From: Margaritifera margaritifera
Lineage: Eukaryota > Mollusca > Bivalvia > Unionida > Margaritiferidae
Length of the DNA stretch: 64,000 nt
Assembly: GCA_029931535.1 (NCBI GenBank)
Contig: JAQPZY010001659.1
Location: 7,169,001 to 7,233,000 of the forward strand
Reading direction: 5' to 3'
Both the position numbers and the translations under genes were made by a program. Below the pieces are notes generated by a model that was not told where the DNA came from, made no database searches, and saw only the letters and a program-made list of their open reading frames with translations. Positions 23,578 through 36,040 of the stretch are shown piece after piece; within the stretch, counting starts at the first letter, position 1; each line of letters begins with the position of its first letter.

Positions 23578-24463
23578 GATAATACAAAACAAGTTTTATG
23601 TTGTTGTTGTGCTTTACTTTGATTCCATCCATCTACCGTTGCTAGGTGACGTCATCCTTGACAGCAAGGAATCTAAATCTGTTTCAAATGCGCATCTAAT
23701 GCAAGCTATCAGATCAGCCTCATGAAAAATTGCCTTTATCATATTTTGTATATTGATGGTATACACAATACAATTGGTTTAAACGATATAGCTAATAAAA
23801 TAACACTTTTCCCCGGCAAGGTCTGTCCAGAGCTTGCTGAATCAAATCAAACGATAAATGTGTGCCCAGATGAACACGTATTTTTATGTTGGTAAAATAC
23901 AGTAGTAACGATTACAAAGAACAAGTTATGATTTTTTTTTTTTATATTTTATTTTCATAAGAAATGAAGATAACTCCATACCCTAAATATATGGAGATCT
24001 ATTAGCAAAATGTTTTGTACCTTTAAATGGCAATATCTTTCGAGTTTGTTGATTTTTCTAGCGACATACATATCGACCATACTCTAGTTAAAAAGAAAAG
24101 AAAGACATCAAAGATTATTATTCAAAAACGTGTCTTTTTATAGCATTAATATGCCTAAATATAACCATCATATCGGAAATTATTGACTACACTTACAGGA
24201 AGAGTCTGGTGCGAAGACCTTCTAAATATATACCACAAATATCGATTGGCATCATTCTATATGATTGTTTTGGTGGAAATAGCTTTTTCTGCAGTCTTCT
24301 TTAACATGAAAACATGCTTGAGTATATTTTATATTTAGTATCTTGGCATGAAAACCTTGCAAATTTTTACCAGTGATGCACATATATGATTCTCAAGTAG
24401 TTTTTTCGCAGCAAAAGACATGTATATTTTAACTTTTAAATTATGTAATTTCTGGAAAGTGTC

Positions 24464-24710
24464 GTATCGAGTTACATTTTAATGACAGAGATACCACAAT
24501 TATGGTAGCCAGAATCCACGAGGAGTACGTTGAATACATCTGACTACTATGCATAGTAAATTTAGCAACACTTGAGTAAGTAAGTGTGAGATACGTAAAA
24601 AGTCAACCCCTCTTCTTTTAATACTTTATGTACAATAACATTTAAAGTTTGATCTTTTAATAAGCCTACTGTGTATTTTTTTATTTTGTACTTACATACA
24701 AAACGTCAAT
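24464..24710 (+). repeat. Dispersed duplication, copy 2 (see 18866-19108)
   Basis: It matches copy 1 from TATCGAGTTACATTTTAATG through TTACATACAAAACGTC at about 90%, then diverges abruptly. It lies 2.1 kb beyond the P4HA stop and contains no exon H sequence. Confidence 0.88.
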
Positions 24711-27383
24711 GTCAATCATTGCCGAACAAACGCTATTTAACGCTGCTGCAAAATGTATTTTGTGGTGTTCCGGTTTCGATTATTATTTTATTATTTTTTT
24801 GTTTTGTTTTTTTGTTTGTTTGTTTGTTTCTTTTTTTTTTTGCATCTGTTTATGATGACCTATTTGAACCATACGTTTGTGTGCAGAGACTGTATACAGC
24901 AATGAACTAATTCATGCAGAACATATAAAAAGTTAAATGTAACTTAAAGTGAAGCTGCTAGCATCTGTCTCCTTGTGAATCAGTTTGAAATAAAATGTCC
25001 GCAGGCACCGTAACAGAGCACAAGATATTACGATACAGCTGTTACCGATCCAGATTTCCAACGTTTATATCTTAAAAAAACAGTAGATGTCTTTGAGGTG
25101 GCAATCTTGGTACCAAAAAAGACCATGGATTGAATTCCATATATGAAAACTGACATTTTGACATCTTTCCCTCCAACTAGCAGAAAGTTAGGCTTAATCA
25201 TTCCAAGTTCATGAAGTTCACGAAAGGTCTTCCAGAAGACGGGCGTCTCTTCTGAGTGGCATCATTAGGGCTCAACTGACCCCATGGAACGTCTAGAACA
25301 AAACCGATTTACCTGTCGTCATTTGGAACCGAATCCATGCAATAAGTATCATTTTAAAACATTTTTTGTCAGGTTGAAACCATAGACTAAGCACGGTTAA
25401 ATTTTGGTATGTTGAGTTCTTAGTGTAACTTAGTGTAACCTTCAGTAACTCAGGTATTTTATTTCAACTATTGTAAAAAAAACACCGGAAAATTGGTCAC
25501 TTTGAGTCAGTTTTTGTTCGAGATTTACATTCATCCAACGATGCATCCACATTCAAACTGTTGTGACAGTGGGAGAACATATAGTGAAATTAGAGCCTGG
25601 AAACAATTGTTAAGAACGGTTGATTCAACATCTAGTAAGTTAGTCACAACAACTTAACTTAGGTGCGATACACTCTTATCCCAAGATGTACCTACACCAC
25701 AAGTTGTGTCACAGCAGGTGTGTGAAAATAACATTTACAGCCCGCCCTTACAATGGGATCCGACGGATGAATACACAGACATACCAACGTACGGACCGAT
25801 GGATAAAGTGAAAGGTATATCACACCCACTTTTCGAAGCATGCGTATAAATAAAAGGTTTCGAATCCGCGCAACTTGAAGTGCAAAGCTTTTAATGTGCT
25901 CATTCACAGAGGAGGCTTGGACATAACAGTTGAAATGACAAGAGCCGAAACTATGGCTAAATATTAAATGAGGCCTCGATAAAAGAGAGAACTGTCAGCC
26001 ACCGAGACATAATTTTAGGTGATAAAAGGAACAAAGCTTCAAAGTTGATTTGCACGTACATGTTAAATGCACATATGAACTCAAAGACTTCAAAATTAAA
26101 AATTAAAAATATATCTCGTTTGTTGAATTATTGTGCCCGTGGGTATAAAAGCAGCATAACTACAGCCTTACGTTTGCATATCATATGACTTAGCTCAGAT
26201 ATGATATTAATCTGAGAAACAAAAGCATTATTCGATTGATTCCACTAATACAAGTACAATCTCTCTCTATCTTTCTCTCGAATTATTAAAAAAAATTCAG
26301 TCAAAGCAGGAATCTAAAATATTTCCTCGACAGTCCCAGGTAAGTGAAGAGTTAACAACTGACAACGACCTGTGTCAGATTCTCGTCATTGCTAATATAT
26401 GCCAAATGGGGAATTCTGCTTGAATGATTGATCGCATGGCACTGAGGCAGTGAACAAGTTTAATACATACACAAAAAGGGATGAACTCAAAGAAAGCATA
26501 CAATTTATACGAAAGGAATCTTCGCTATCCAAGGATTCTGTGGTGCTTCCTTCATCTGTACCAAAGCAAAAGGATACACAGAGCTTAATGTCTGTTCGGA
26601 AGCGCCTTCACGTGATTTCGCAGCTTCATTAATTATGAAGAATATATGTTAATTGTGTCCAGTAATCTCTCTTGATAGATATAGCTTACAGGCATATTTA
26701 TACAATTAAGATCTTCGTCTGCTATGCACAGCTAGTGACTTACCAATCAAATATCATTGTGTGTCAATTAACATGCTTTGTTTTAAATGTCAGTTGGTTA
26801 AGCAATTGGTAAATGTTAGCTTCAGTGTGCATTTCAGAGTCTTTAGGTTACTTGTAATACGTTTTCAATTGTTTATGCGTGTTATCTCAATAAGTACTTT
26901 TGCAATAACAGTATTTAAATAGGTTCAATGCGCAAATGCATAACGTTGAAATATGGCCGCATCCCTGGCTAAAGCCCCTACATCATACTAAAGTGGTCGC
27001 CTGCAGGTTCTGAAAAAATGTTGAAGCCTATCGAGTGATTCTAAAGAATAATTTCATTGTTCGAAGTAGATCGCTTCGATTCTCTTGGCGATAAACATGT
27101 TTACATGTTTTTGCTCTGTGTATGTCAAGGGTTCGTAAAGAGATGGTAAGCCCAATCGACACTTTGGCTTGCGACCAGGTACTAAAGGAGACACACACAG
27201 CTTTAGACCATCAAGTAGAAGAGAGCGTAAGATGGTGGTCGTCGAACCATCAATATGGGAGAAAATCGCCATTCTTTTAATAGCGCGGTACCTATAGGTT
27301 TAAAGTACTACTGGCAAAATAAAACAGTAAGACAAACTATGATACGTCCACACACAAGAAAGACAGAGACACTAAAACCGTAA

Positions 27384-27385
<2 letters not shown>

Positions 27386-27422
<37 letters not shown>

Positions 27423-27431
27423 CGCGCGCGT

Positions 27432-27467
<36 letters not shown>
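27386..27467 (+). repeat. (GT)n(GC)n(GT)n alternating tract
   Basis: About 82 bp of almost pure alternating purine-pyrimidine, with about 17 bp of central GC flanked by GT on both sides. Confidence 0.97.
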
Positions 27468-27470
<3 letters not shown>

Positions 27471-27529
27471 GAACTGAGATAACTAATACTGCTTCCATTT
27501 CCGTTTTAAAATTATGGTAATGGATAACT

Positions 27530-27631
27530 CACTTAGGTCAGATGACTATATGGTTACTGCATTACATTAGGCTTGCAATCAACTTTCTCAGGGAACAATC
27601 TGATGCACTGTTCTTCATTTAAGCTTCACCA

Positions 27632-27688
<57 letters not shown>

Positions 27689-29220
27689 CTGCATGGTTTT
27701 GTGAGGGGGGGGGGTAATATTTTCATGGGCAATATGGATTCTTCTTGTGTTATCAGAACTCCATCTACACTTACCGATAGGGGAAGCTCATATTTGGTAT
27801 GGTGTTTGACTAGGCTAAGTAAATGACAACAAAGGTTTCGAATCATACACATGCAGCCCTGCAGGAACAACATAAATCTGAAAGTTTAGTGATTTAATAT
27901 TGCTTTCATATCAAGTAAGAATTATGTTCACAGAAGTCCCTAGGAAACATTTTGATATACGATTTTCTATTACTGGTCCCGGATGAAATATACGAGGTTT
28001 TGCAGAACTGACTTTGACGGATATACAGTTGCTGCTTCTACATGAGGTTTTCTTAGAGTTTCCTCAGGAAACAATTTGATATACTGTTTCCTCAGAAAAT
28101 CTATAGTTTTGTCCAGAATTGAGTCTAATAATTAAACGGTTAATGCTTTGTGTACATTTTCCCTCAGGATATATAGTACCGGTTGTGTTTTGTAGATTTT
28201 GTATAGATGACTGCATTTTTAGTCCTTTATATTAATAATGGCAATATTTAATTTTGCAGTCTATTCAAGGGCCCTACGTTTCTTACGTCTTCTACATTTT
28301 ACTAACCTTTTTGCGATCTCCCTATTTCTCCTATATTTGCAAAGAAAGCGCTACTGTCCCTGCTTATTATTAGTTTTGGCTCTCCTGGTCATAAATTCAA
28401 GTGAGCTCACGGTATGGTTCTGAATCCGTCATGTTTCGTCCATCATGCGTCATCCATGAACAATTTGTATTTTTAACTTCTTCTTGAAAACCACAGGACC
28501 AATTTCAACTAAAACGTTACAGAGATCATTCTGGCGTGAAGTGTTGAAGTTTTATTCGTTTTTCTGATCTTGTTTACGTAGATTCTGTCCTATTTAGTTG
28601 TCTGAAACATATCTATATTTTCCGACTTTGTTCACACTTTTAGGAAAAAAGAATTTTATCACTACTTTGTTTATAATATGATGCGGGAAAAACTGAATTT
28701 GATAATCAGTTTCAACTATTATATATAGAGAGAGTTTGTTTCCAAACTCGAGTGAGAAGATGACAATAGTTAATGTTTTACATGAAGTTTTCACTGTTCT
28801 CCCCTGAAACAATTTGATAATACTGTTCTCCATTACAGTTCCCTTGGGAAATATAATACAATTTTACAGAATTGAGTTTAAACAGAATTCAGTTTGATGA
28901 CTGCATAGTTGCTTCTGCGTGTGATTTTGTTTTACTGATGTCCTCCCTGAAACAATTTAATATATTGTTCTCTTTTACTGTTCTCTTGATGACTGCATTG
29001 TTGTTTCTTCTGCGTCTTATTATTTATAGTTAACTCAGGTAACAATTTAATATACTGTTTTCTGTCATTGTTCCCTATGGAAGTTTTATAAGGTTTTGCA
29101 GAGTTAAGTCTGATGACTGCTTTATGCTTTAGATAAATTTTTAATGCGTTTTCTCAGGAAGAATGAAACACTGTTTTTCATTACCGTTTCCTCAGGAAAT
29201 ATAGTAGGTTTATGACAGAT
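27530..29220 (+). repeat. Diverged tandem array, ~95-140-bp units
   Basis: The phrases TCAGGAAACAATTTGATATA, CTGTT(C/T)TC.ATTAC, TTTTGCAGAATTGAGTCTGA and TGATGACTGCAT recur in that order many times (for example at 27945, 28068, 28803, 28945, 29039 and 29155). Spacing varies, and copies are interrupted by (TA)n at 27634-27682, a G run near 27705, and unrelated sequence at 28.25-28.75 kb. It is an old array. Confidence 0.7.
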
Positions 29221-29279
29221 TCTAGATTGATGATAACGTTAATAAAATGTAGATGAACAGGAATTGTTCAGATAGAGAT

Positions 29280-30060
29280 TTAATATATTAAATACTACTG
29301 TTCAAGACCTACAGTCAGTAAGGAGACACGCAGAGGTTCTCCCGAACATAGACCATAACATCTGAAAATATTTACAACCAATCGAAAAAAGAATACAATA
29401 CTTCACAATCTCAACTTGAATAATTACAGAAAGACTTGATTAACGAAATCAAACAGAGCGATGAAGAACCCCAAAACCTAATAAATTACTTTTACGCAAT
29501 AATTACTGACATGAACAACAAGATAACATCTAATACTAATACACCGTCAGAGTTCCAAAAGATTATGATTTAACAGAGATATCCAGAAAGATAAAAGAAG
29601 TTGAAACAAAATGAATGTAAATGAAACCACGATCAGACTTATGAAAACAACTTATTTTTTATCTATTAGATATTTGAGTGATAAAATCAAAATGATAAAA
29701 GATGCTATAATCACCGAATTGTACAACAAATTACATGCTGATGTTGCTCAATCTAAAACAGATACAAACAAATATTCTGATAGGGAACTGGTTACAAATA
29801 TCGGCGTGATGCAAGGTAGTATTGACTAAATAGACGAAAAGATAAAACAAATGATAAACGATTTCAATGATTTGAAACAAAATTTTACAACAGATACAGA
29901 CGCATTCAAAAGTGAAATATCGAAAATACCTTGCATTAAGTGGTAGATCGTTATAACCAAAATGAACTGAACACATAAATTGGCTTTTTTGGTTTAAGTG
30001 TATTGGCGAAAACTCCAGAATTAAATAAAAATGGATAAAATACATTTGACTTCTTGAATG
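29280..30060 (+). other. A-rich decayed open-frame region
   Basis: It reads as lysine/asparagine/isoleucine-rich peptide fragments of coiled-coil type (for example SDKIKMIKDAIITELYNKL and ELVTNIGVMQGSID), broken by stops across about 750 bp. The fragments share a style suggesting one old coding region, possibly from a transposable element. No family was recognised. Confidence 0.25.
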
Positions 30061-30468
30061 AAAAAATTATAGAATAAGTACTGAGAGAGATAATACTAAA
30101 GATGGTTTAACAATACTCTTGTTAAGGTAAGACTTGATAAACTAATGATTACTGGCACCATTTTGATGAGCAAATAAAACACGAATACATTTTTATTGTG
30201 CTTGTGATAGCTGTTAGTGTGCTTACAAGTTTTTGTAAAAACAAATATCCAATGTTTCTTTGAAAAGAAAGACCAAATGCTGTTTTTAGCACAATAAGTA
30301 GCGAAGGATCTCTACGAAAGTGGCATTGTCCCTATAGGACAGCCTTCATAGTACTTTGTTCAGCAAAATAAATTAAAAGAGAAGATGTTCCCCCAAATAA
30401 AGACATTGACAAAGGTGATGAAATATCTATTTTACGGTAAACACATAACTCCTTATTAGCAGGAACAA

Positions 30469-33400
30469 ATGGTTGTGTGGTGTGTGTTTGTGTTTTATAA
30501 AAATAAAAAATAAAACAATTTTAAAAATGGTTGTGTGGTGTGTTTGTGTTTTATAAAAAAAAGTGTTGTGTGGTGTGTGTTTGTGTTTGATAAAAATAAA
30601 AATAAAAAAAACTTTTCTCAAACAATGGTTGTGTGGTGTGTGTTTGTGTTTATAAAAATAAAAAATAAAAATTTTTTTAAAATGGTTGTGTGGTGTGTGT
30701 TTGTGTTTTATAAAAAATAACAATACAATTTTTTTTTAAAATGGTTGTGTGGTGTGTGTTTGTATAGAGTGTGTTTGTGTTTGATAAAAAAAATAAAAAT
30801 AAAAAACTTTTCTCAAAAAATGGTTGTGTGGTGTGTGTTTATGTTTAATAAAATTAAAATAAAACTGTTTTTTTAAAAATGGTTGTCTGGTGTGTGTTTG
30901 TGTTTGATAAAATAAAATAATAATAAAAAAACTTTCTCAAAAAAAAAGGGTTGTGTGGTGTGTGTTTGTGTTTTATAAATATAAAAATGAATTTTTTTTT
31001 AAATGGTTGTGTGTGGTGTGTTTGTGTTTAATAAAAATAAAAATCAAAAGCTTTCTCAAAAAAAGGGTTGTGGGGTGTGTGTTTGTGTTTTATTAAAAAA
31101 AAGTGTTGTGTGGTGTGTGTTTGTGTTTGATAAAAAAAAATAAAAATAAAAATAAATGAAAAATGGTTGTATGGTGTGTGTTTGTATAGAGTGTGTTTGT
31201 GTTTGATAAAAAAAATAAAAATAAAAAACTTTTCTCAAAAATTGGTTGTGTGGTGTGTGTTTGTGTTTATAAAAATAAAAATAATTTTTTTTTTAAAATG
31301 GTTGTGTGGTGTGTGTTTGTGTTTGATAAAAAAAAATAAAAATAAAAACTTTCTCAAAAAAAGGGTTGTGTGGTGTGTGTTTGTGTTTTATAAATATAAA
31401 AATGAATTTTTTTTAAAAAAAGGATTGTGTGGTGTGTGTTTGTGTTTGATAAAAAATAAAAATAAAAAGCTTTCTCAAAAAAGGGTTGTGTCGAGTGTTT
31501 TTTTGTTTTATAAATATAAAAATGAAATTTTAAGAAAAATGATTGTGTAGTGTGTGTTTGTGTTTTATAAACATAAAAATGAATTTTTTTTAAATGGTTG
31601 TGTGGTGTGTGTTTGTGTTTAATAAAAATAAAAATCAAAAGCTTTCTCAAAAAAAGGGTTGTGAGGTATGTGTTTGTGTTTTATTAAAAAAAAGTGTTGT
31701 GTGGTGTGTGTTTGTGTTTGATAAAAAAAATAAAAATAAAAAAAAATTAAAAATGGTTGTTTGGTGTGTGTTTGTATAGAGTGTGTTTGTGTTTGATAAA
31801 AAAAATAAAAATAAAAATGGTTGTGTGGTGTGTGTTTGTGTTTGATAAAAAAAAATAAAAATAAAAAACTTTCTCAAAAAAAGGGTTGTGTGGTGTGTGT
31901 TTGTGTTTTATAAATATAAAAATGAATTTTTTAAAAAAAAAATAAAAATAAAAATGGTTGTGTGGTGTGTGTTTGTGTTTGATAAAAAAAATAAAAATAA
32001 AAAGCTTTCTCAAAAAAGGGTTGTGTGGTGTGTGTTTGTGTTTTATAAATATAAAAATGAATTTTTTTAAAAAAAAAAGGATTGTAGTGTGTGTTTGTGT
32101 TTGATAAAAAAATAAAAATAAAAAGCTTTCTCAAAAAAGGGTTGTGTGGTGTGTGTTTGTGTTTTATAAATATAAAAATGAATTTAAAAAAAAAAAAAAG
32201 AATTGTGTGGTGTGTGTTTCTGTTTGATAAAAAAATAAAAATAAAAAGCTTTCTCAAAAAAGTGTTGTGTGGTGTGTGTTTGTGTTTTATAAAAAAGTGT
32301 TGTGTGGTGTGTTTGTGTTTGATAAAAAAATGAAAAAATAAATTTTTTTAATAAAAGGATTGTGTGGTGTGTGTTTGTGTTTTTATAAAAATAAAAATTT
32401 TAAAAATGGTTGTGTGGTGTGTGTTTGTGTTTTATAAAAAATAAAAATAATTTTTTTTAAAAAAATATAAAAATTAAAATGAATTTTTTTTAAAAAAAGG
32501 ATTGTGTGGTGTGTGTTTGTGTTTGATAAAAAATAAAAATAAAAAGCTTTCTCAAAAAAGGGTTGTGTCGAGTGTTTTTTTGTTTTATAAATATAAAAAT
32601 GAAATTTTAAGAAAAATGATTGTGTAGTGTGTGTTTGTGTTTTATAAACATAAAAATGAATTTTTTTTAAATGGTTGTGTGGTGTGTGTTTGTGTTTAAT
32701 AAAAATAAAAATCAAAAGCTTTCTCAAAAAAAGGGTTGTGAGGTATGTGTTTGTGTTTTATTAAAAAAAAGTGTTGTGTGGTGTGTGTTTGTGTTTGATA
32801 AAAAAAATAAAAATAAAAAAAAATTAAAAATGGTTGTTTGGTGTGTGTTTGTATAGAGTGTGTTTGTGTTTGATAAAAAAAATAAAAATAAAAAACTTTT
32901 CTCAAAAAATGGTTGTGTGGTGTGTGTTTGTGTTTATAAAAATAAAAATTTTTTTTTTTTAAAATGGTTGTGTGGTGTGTGTTTGTGTTTGATAAAAAAA
33001 AATAAAAATAAAAAACTTTCTCAAAAAAAGGGTTGTGTGGTGTGTGTTTGTGTTTTATAAATATAAAAATGAATTTTTTTAAAAAAAAAAGGATTGTAGT
33101 GTGTGTTTGTGTTTGATAAAAAAATAAAAATAAAAAGCTTTCTCAAAAAAGGGTTGTGTGGTGTGTGTTTGTGTTTTATAAATATAAAAATGAATTTTTA
33201 AAAAAAAAAAAAAATTGTGTGGTGTGTGTTTGTGTTTGATAAAAAAATAAAAATAAAAAGCTTTCTCAAAAAAGTGTTGTGTGGTGTGTGTTTGTGTTTT
33301 ATAAAAAAGTGTTGTGTGGTGTGTTTGTGTTTGATAAAAAAATGAAAAAATAAATTTTTTTAATAAAAGGATTGTGTGGTGTGTGTTTGTGTTTTTATAA

Positions 33401-33840
33401 AAATAAAAATTTTAAAAATGGTTGTGTGGTGTGTGTTTGTGTTTTATAAAAAATAAAAATAATTTTTTTTTAAAAAAATGGTTGTGTGGTGTGTGTTTGT
33501 ATAGAGTGTGTTTGTGTTTGATAAAAAAATAAAAATAAAAAACTTTTCTCAAAAAATGGTTGTGTGGTGTGTGTTTGTGTTTTATAAAAATTATTTTTTT
33601 TAAATGATTGTGTGGTGTGTGTTTGTGTTTGATAAAAAAAATAAAAATAAAAAAACTTTCTCAAAAAAAGGGTTGTGTGGTGTGTGTTTACGTTTTATAA
33701 AAAAAAGTGTTGTGTGGTGTGTGTTTGTGTTTGATAAAAAAAATTAAAATAAAAAAAAATTTAATAAAAGGATTGTGTGGTGTGTGTTTGTGTTTTATAA
33801 AAAATAAAAATAAAAAACTTTTCTCAATAAATGGTTGTGT
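30469..33840 (+). repeat. 3.4-kb GT/A-rich minisatellite array with higher-order duplication
   Basis: Roughly fifty units of 60-80 bp. Each starts GGTTGTGTGGTGTGTGTTTG and ends in an A-rich part of one of two main kinds: TTTTATAAATATAAAAATGA plus T/A runs, or TTTGATAAAAA..AAAAATA plus GCTTTCTCAAAAAA. The + strand is almost free of C. Rare variants (GGGTTGTGTCGAGTG at 31483 and 32560; TGAAAAAATAAATTT near 32331 and 33344) show a block of about 1.0 kb was duplicated inside the array. Unit lengths are not multiples of three, so the frames on both strands are not coding. Confidence 0.95.
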
Positions 33841-34004
33841 TTGGGATAGTGTGTATGGGGTATTGGATAGTATTAAAAAAGGTGGGTGTTGGAAAGTATG
33901 TTTTTTTGTGATTTCTTCAGCATCGTCATACCCTTTTCTTCTGATTGTAGGTTTGGGGTTTTTAGACAGCACACAAGGCGTTTGGGATAGTGTGAATGGG
34001 GTAT

Positions 34005-34410
34005 TGGAATTTTAGTGCTACTTTTAGTCTCAGCCAATTTTTTTAAAAAAAATTCCGAATTATTTTCAGTCTCCGCTAACGTCCGGTACAATTTCGGAAG
34101 TTTAGTGTTACTTTTAGTCTAGGCCAATTTTTTTAAAATAAAAATTCCGGATTATTTTCAGTCTCCGCTAACGTCCGGTACAATTTCGGATTTTTAGTGC
34201 TACTTTTAGTCTAGGACAATTTTTTTTTAAAAATCCGGATTATTTTTAGTCTCCGCTAACGTCCGGTACAATTTCGGAATTTTAGTGTTACTTTTAGTCA
34301 ACCCATTATATGCTATCTAATGTTCCGGATTTTTTCCAGTCAACGCTAAAGTCCGTGACGGTTCCCGAAGTTTAGCACAACTTTTAGTCACGTCCATTTT
34401 AGTGTTATTA
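34005..34410 (+). repeat. ~91-bp tandem repeat, 4.5 copies (composite locus 1, part a)
   Basis: Units begin TTTTAGTGCTACTTTTAGTC near 34010, 34100, 34192 and 34282. They contain AATTTTTTTAAAAA, CCGGATTATTTTCAGTC and TCCGCTAACGTCCGGTACAA. A related set is at 43.14-43.39 kb. Confidence 0.9.
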
Positions 34411-34549
34411 TGAGTTGGTTCTCTTGATTAAAGCTATTTATAACATAGGTGCAATATATGCAAATTTACTGACACCTCCAACATGATCTGAGGTATAGGT
34501 AATGCTTTATATATAACTCTAGGCTATATATATATAGCCAATATGCAAA
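34411..34549 (+). repeat. Conserved unique segment of composite locus 1
   Basis: The non-tandem stretch after part a (GAGTTGGTTCTCTTGATTAA, GACACCTCCAACATGATCTG, GGTAATGCTTTATATATAA) aligns by eye with 43384-43506 at perhaps three quarters identity. It contains an 18-bp perfect palindrome, GGCTATATATATATAGCC. Confidence 0.8.
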
Positions 34550-34790
34550 AGGTCACTACACATGGCGTGTTGGATAGTATATGTGGGGTTTTGGATAGCA
34601 TAGATTACGGGGTATTGGTCGCTACACACGGCGTGTTGATGGTATAGTGTGGGGTATTGGATAGTAGATGACGGAGTAATGGTCACTACACACGGCGTGT
34701 TGGATCGTGTAGTGTGGGGTGTTTGGATAGTATATGACGTTGTATTCGTCACTACACACGGCGTTTTGGATGGTATAGTGTTTGCTTGTC
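34550..34790 (+). repeat. ~65-bp tandem repeat (composite locus 1, part c)
   Basis: GGTCACTACACACGGCGTGT-type starts recur near 34551, 34618, 34682 and 34748, with GGGGTATTGGATAGTATA between them. The CGGCGT(G/A)TTGG core also recurs throughout 43.9-44.4 kb. Confidence 0.88.
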
Positions 34791-34883
34791 TGTGTGTTAG
34801 GTGTATGTCTCACTTCTATCCCTCTCCAATTACTTCTGACCCTTTGTCCCCAACTACCAATCAATTTTTAATTCCCATTTAAG

Positions 34884-35095
34884 TCTCAAGTGCCCCCTCC
34901 ATTTTCCATTCCCGTACGGGCCCAGAGAGGCCCCCATGTTAAATTCTCGTAAGGGCCTCAAGTGCCCCCTCCATATTAAATTCCCGTACGGGCCCAGAGA
35001 GGCCCCCTGTTAAATTCTCGTACGGGCCTCAAGTGCCCCTCTCCATGTTAAATTCTCGTACGGACCTCAAGTGCCCCCCCCCCCGGGCGGGCCTC
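34884..35095 (+). repeat. GC-rich minisatellite, ~36-bp units
   Basis: Two alternating unit types, CTCAAGTGCCCCCTCCAT and CCAGAGAGGCCCCC. Each is followed by TTAAATTC(C/T)CGTACGGGC, containing the palindrome CCCGTACGGG. There are about six units ending in a C run. It is a GC island within AT-rich DNA. Confidence 0.9.
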
Positions 35096-35740
35096 GATAC
35101 CCCCCGATAACTACTGAAATACCAGCTATATTTTTGTTCATAATATCAATGTACAGGCACTTAATAAAAGCAGCACATCTATTTTGAAGTCAGAGTAGTC
35201 GTAGTAATGCATGTTCTGAATGGTCTCGCTGTCAAAGCGTTTTATACAGTAGGTCGACTTGCACTTTTTTTTTAGCCCGAATTTGCTTTACCCACTGTAG
35301 TATAATAGACAAGATCTAAATGCCAGACTAACACAGACATTGTGCATGAATATATGGAATGCACACTACACTGTCATTTATAATTTTGAAAATGAAATTT
35401 TGTTTTAAAAAAATTAATAAAAGCCTAAAAAAAAATGTATTATGCGAAAGTAATCCACTCCCATGTCAAGAAAGATAGAGAGACCATGTTCGATACTTTT
35501 AGGATACTGATAACAATAGTTTTGCTGGATCTGTGCTATAAAACTGTTTTATTTGGAGAGGAACATCATGTACTCTATCCTATATGACTATAGAATTTTA
35601 TCAAAGAAAACAAACGAATTTAAATACCGTGCTAGCTACGGCTGCTTAGTAAGAAAAACTAGTATTAACTAAGTTAACCTTCACAAGCATCATCTGCAAC
35701 ATTCATCAGTTCTTTATGGAAATTACATTGTTATTAGAGT

Positions 35741-35742
<2 letters not shown>

Positions 35743-35793
<51 letters not shown>

Positions 35794-35826
35794 CGATCGA
35801 TCAATTGATTGATTGATTGATTGATT
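35743..35826 (+). repeat. (ATTG)n microsatellite
   Basis: About 20 units, interrupted by GATCGATCGATCAATTG. It is the longest of several GATTGATT tracts in the window. Confidence 0.96.
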
Positions 35827-35992
35827 TGCATTTCGACTTTATTGTGACGAAACAAGTTTCGAAAGAGTGCACCGCTCTAGAGATCCTGCGATTAACTTGA
35901 GCGCTTATGGCAAGGGAACTGACGTAATCGTCAATGATAAGTTTTTTGACATAAAGAGTAATGTTTTTGTTGTATATATAATACACGTATGA

Positions 35993-35996
<4 letters not shown>

Positions 35997-36036
<40 letters not shown>
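35997..36036 (+). repeat. (CT)n microsatellite
   Basis: About 20 CT units. Confidence 0.97.

Positions 36037-36040
<4 letters not shown>

Larger units (their letters stand above)
22861..27529. other. Intergenic, no gene recognised
   Basis: It contains a (CT)n(TA)n tract at 23504-23574, copy 2 of the dispersed duplication at 24.5 kb, a T-rich stretch at 24784-24842, and (GT)n(GC)n(GT)n at 27386-27467. Short open frames here lack family resemblance or splice support. Confidence 0.6.

Noticed and set aside
27054..27272. Minus-strand 72-codon frame (LVPGRKPKCRLGLPS...)
   Set aside because: It looks less repetitive than most, but I recognise no family, and there are no matching splice sites or neighbouring exons.
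30535..33972. Many open frames on both strands with repeated VVWCVFVF or TQTHTTQPFF peptides
   Set aside because: They are translations of the GT/A minisatellite. Unit lengths are not multiples of three and frames change between units, so no protein is supported.
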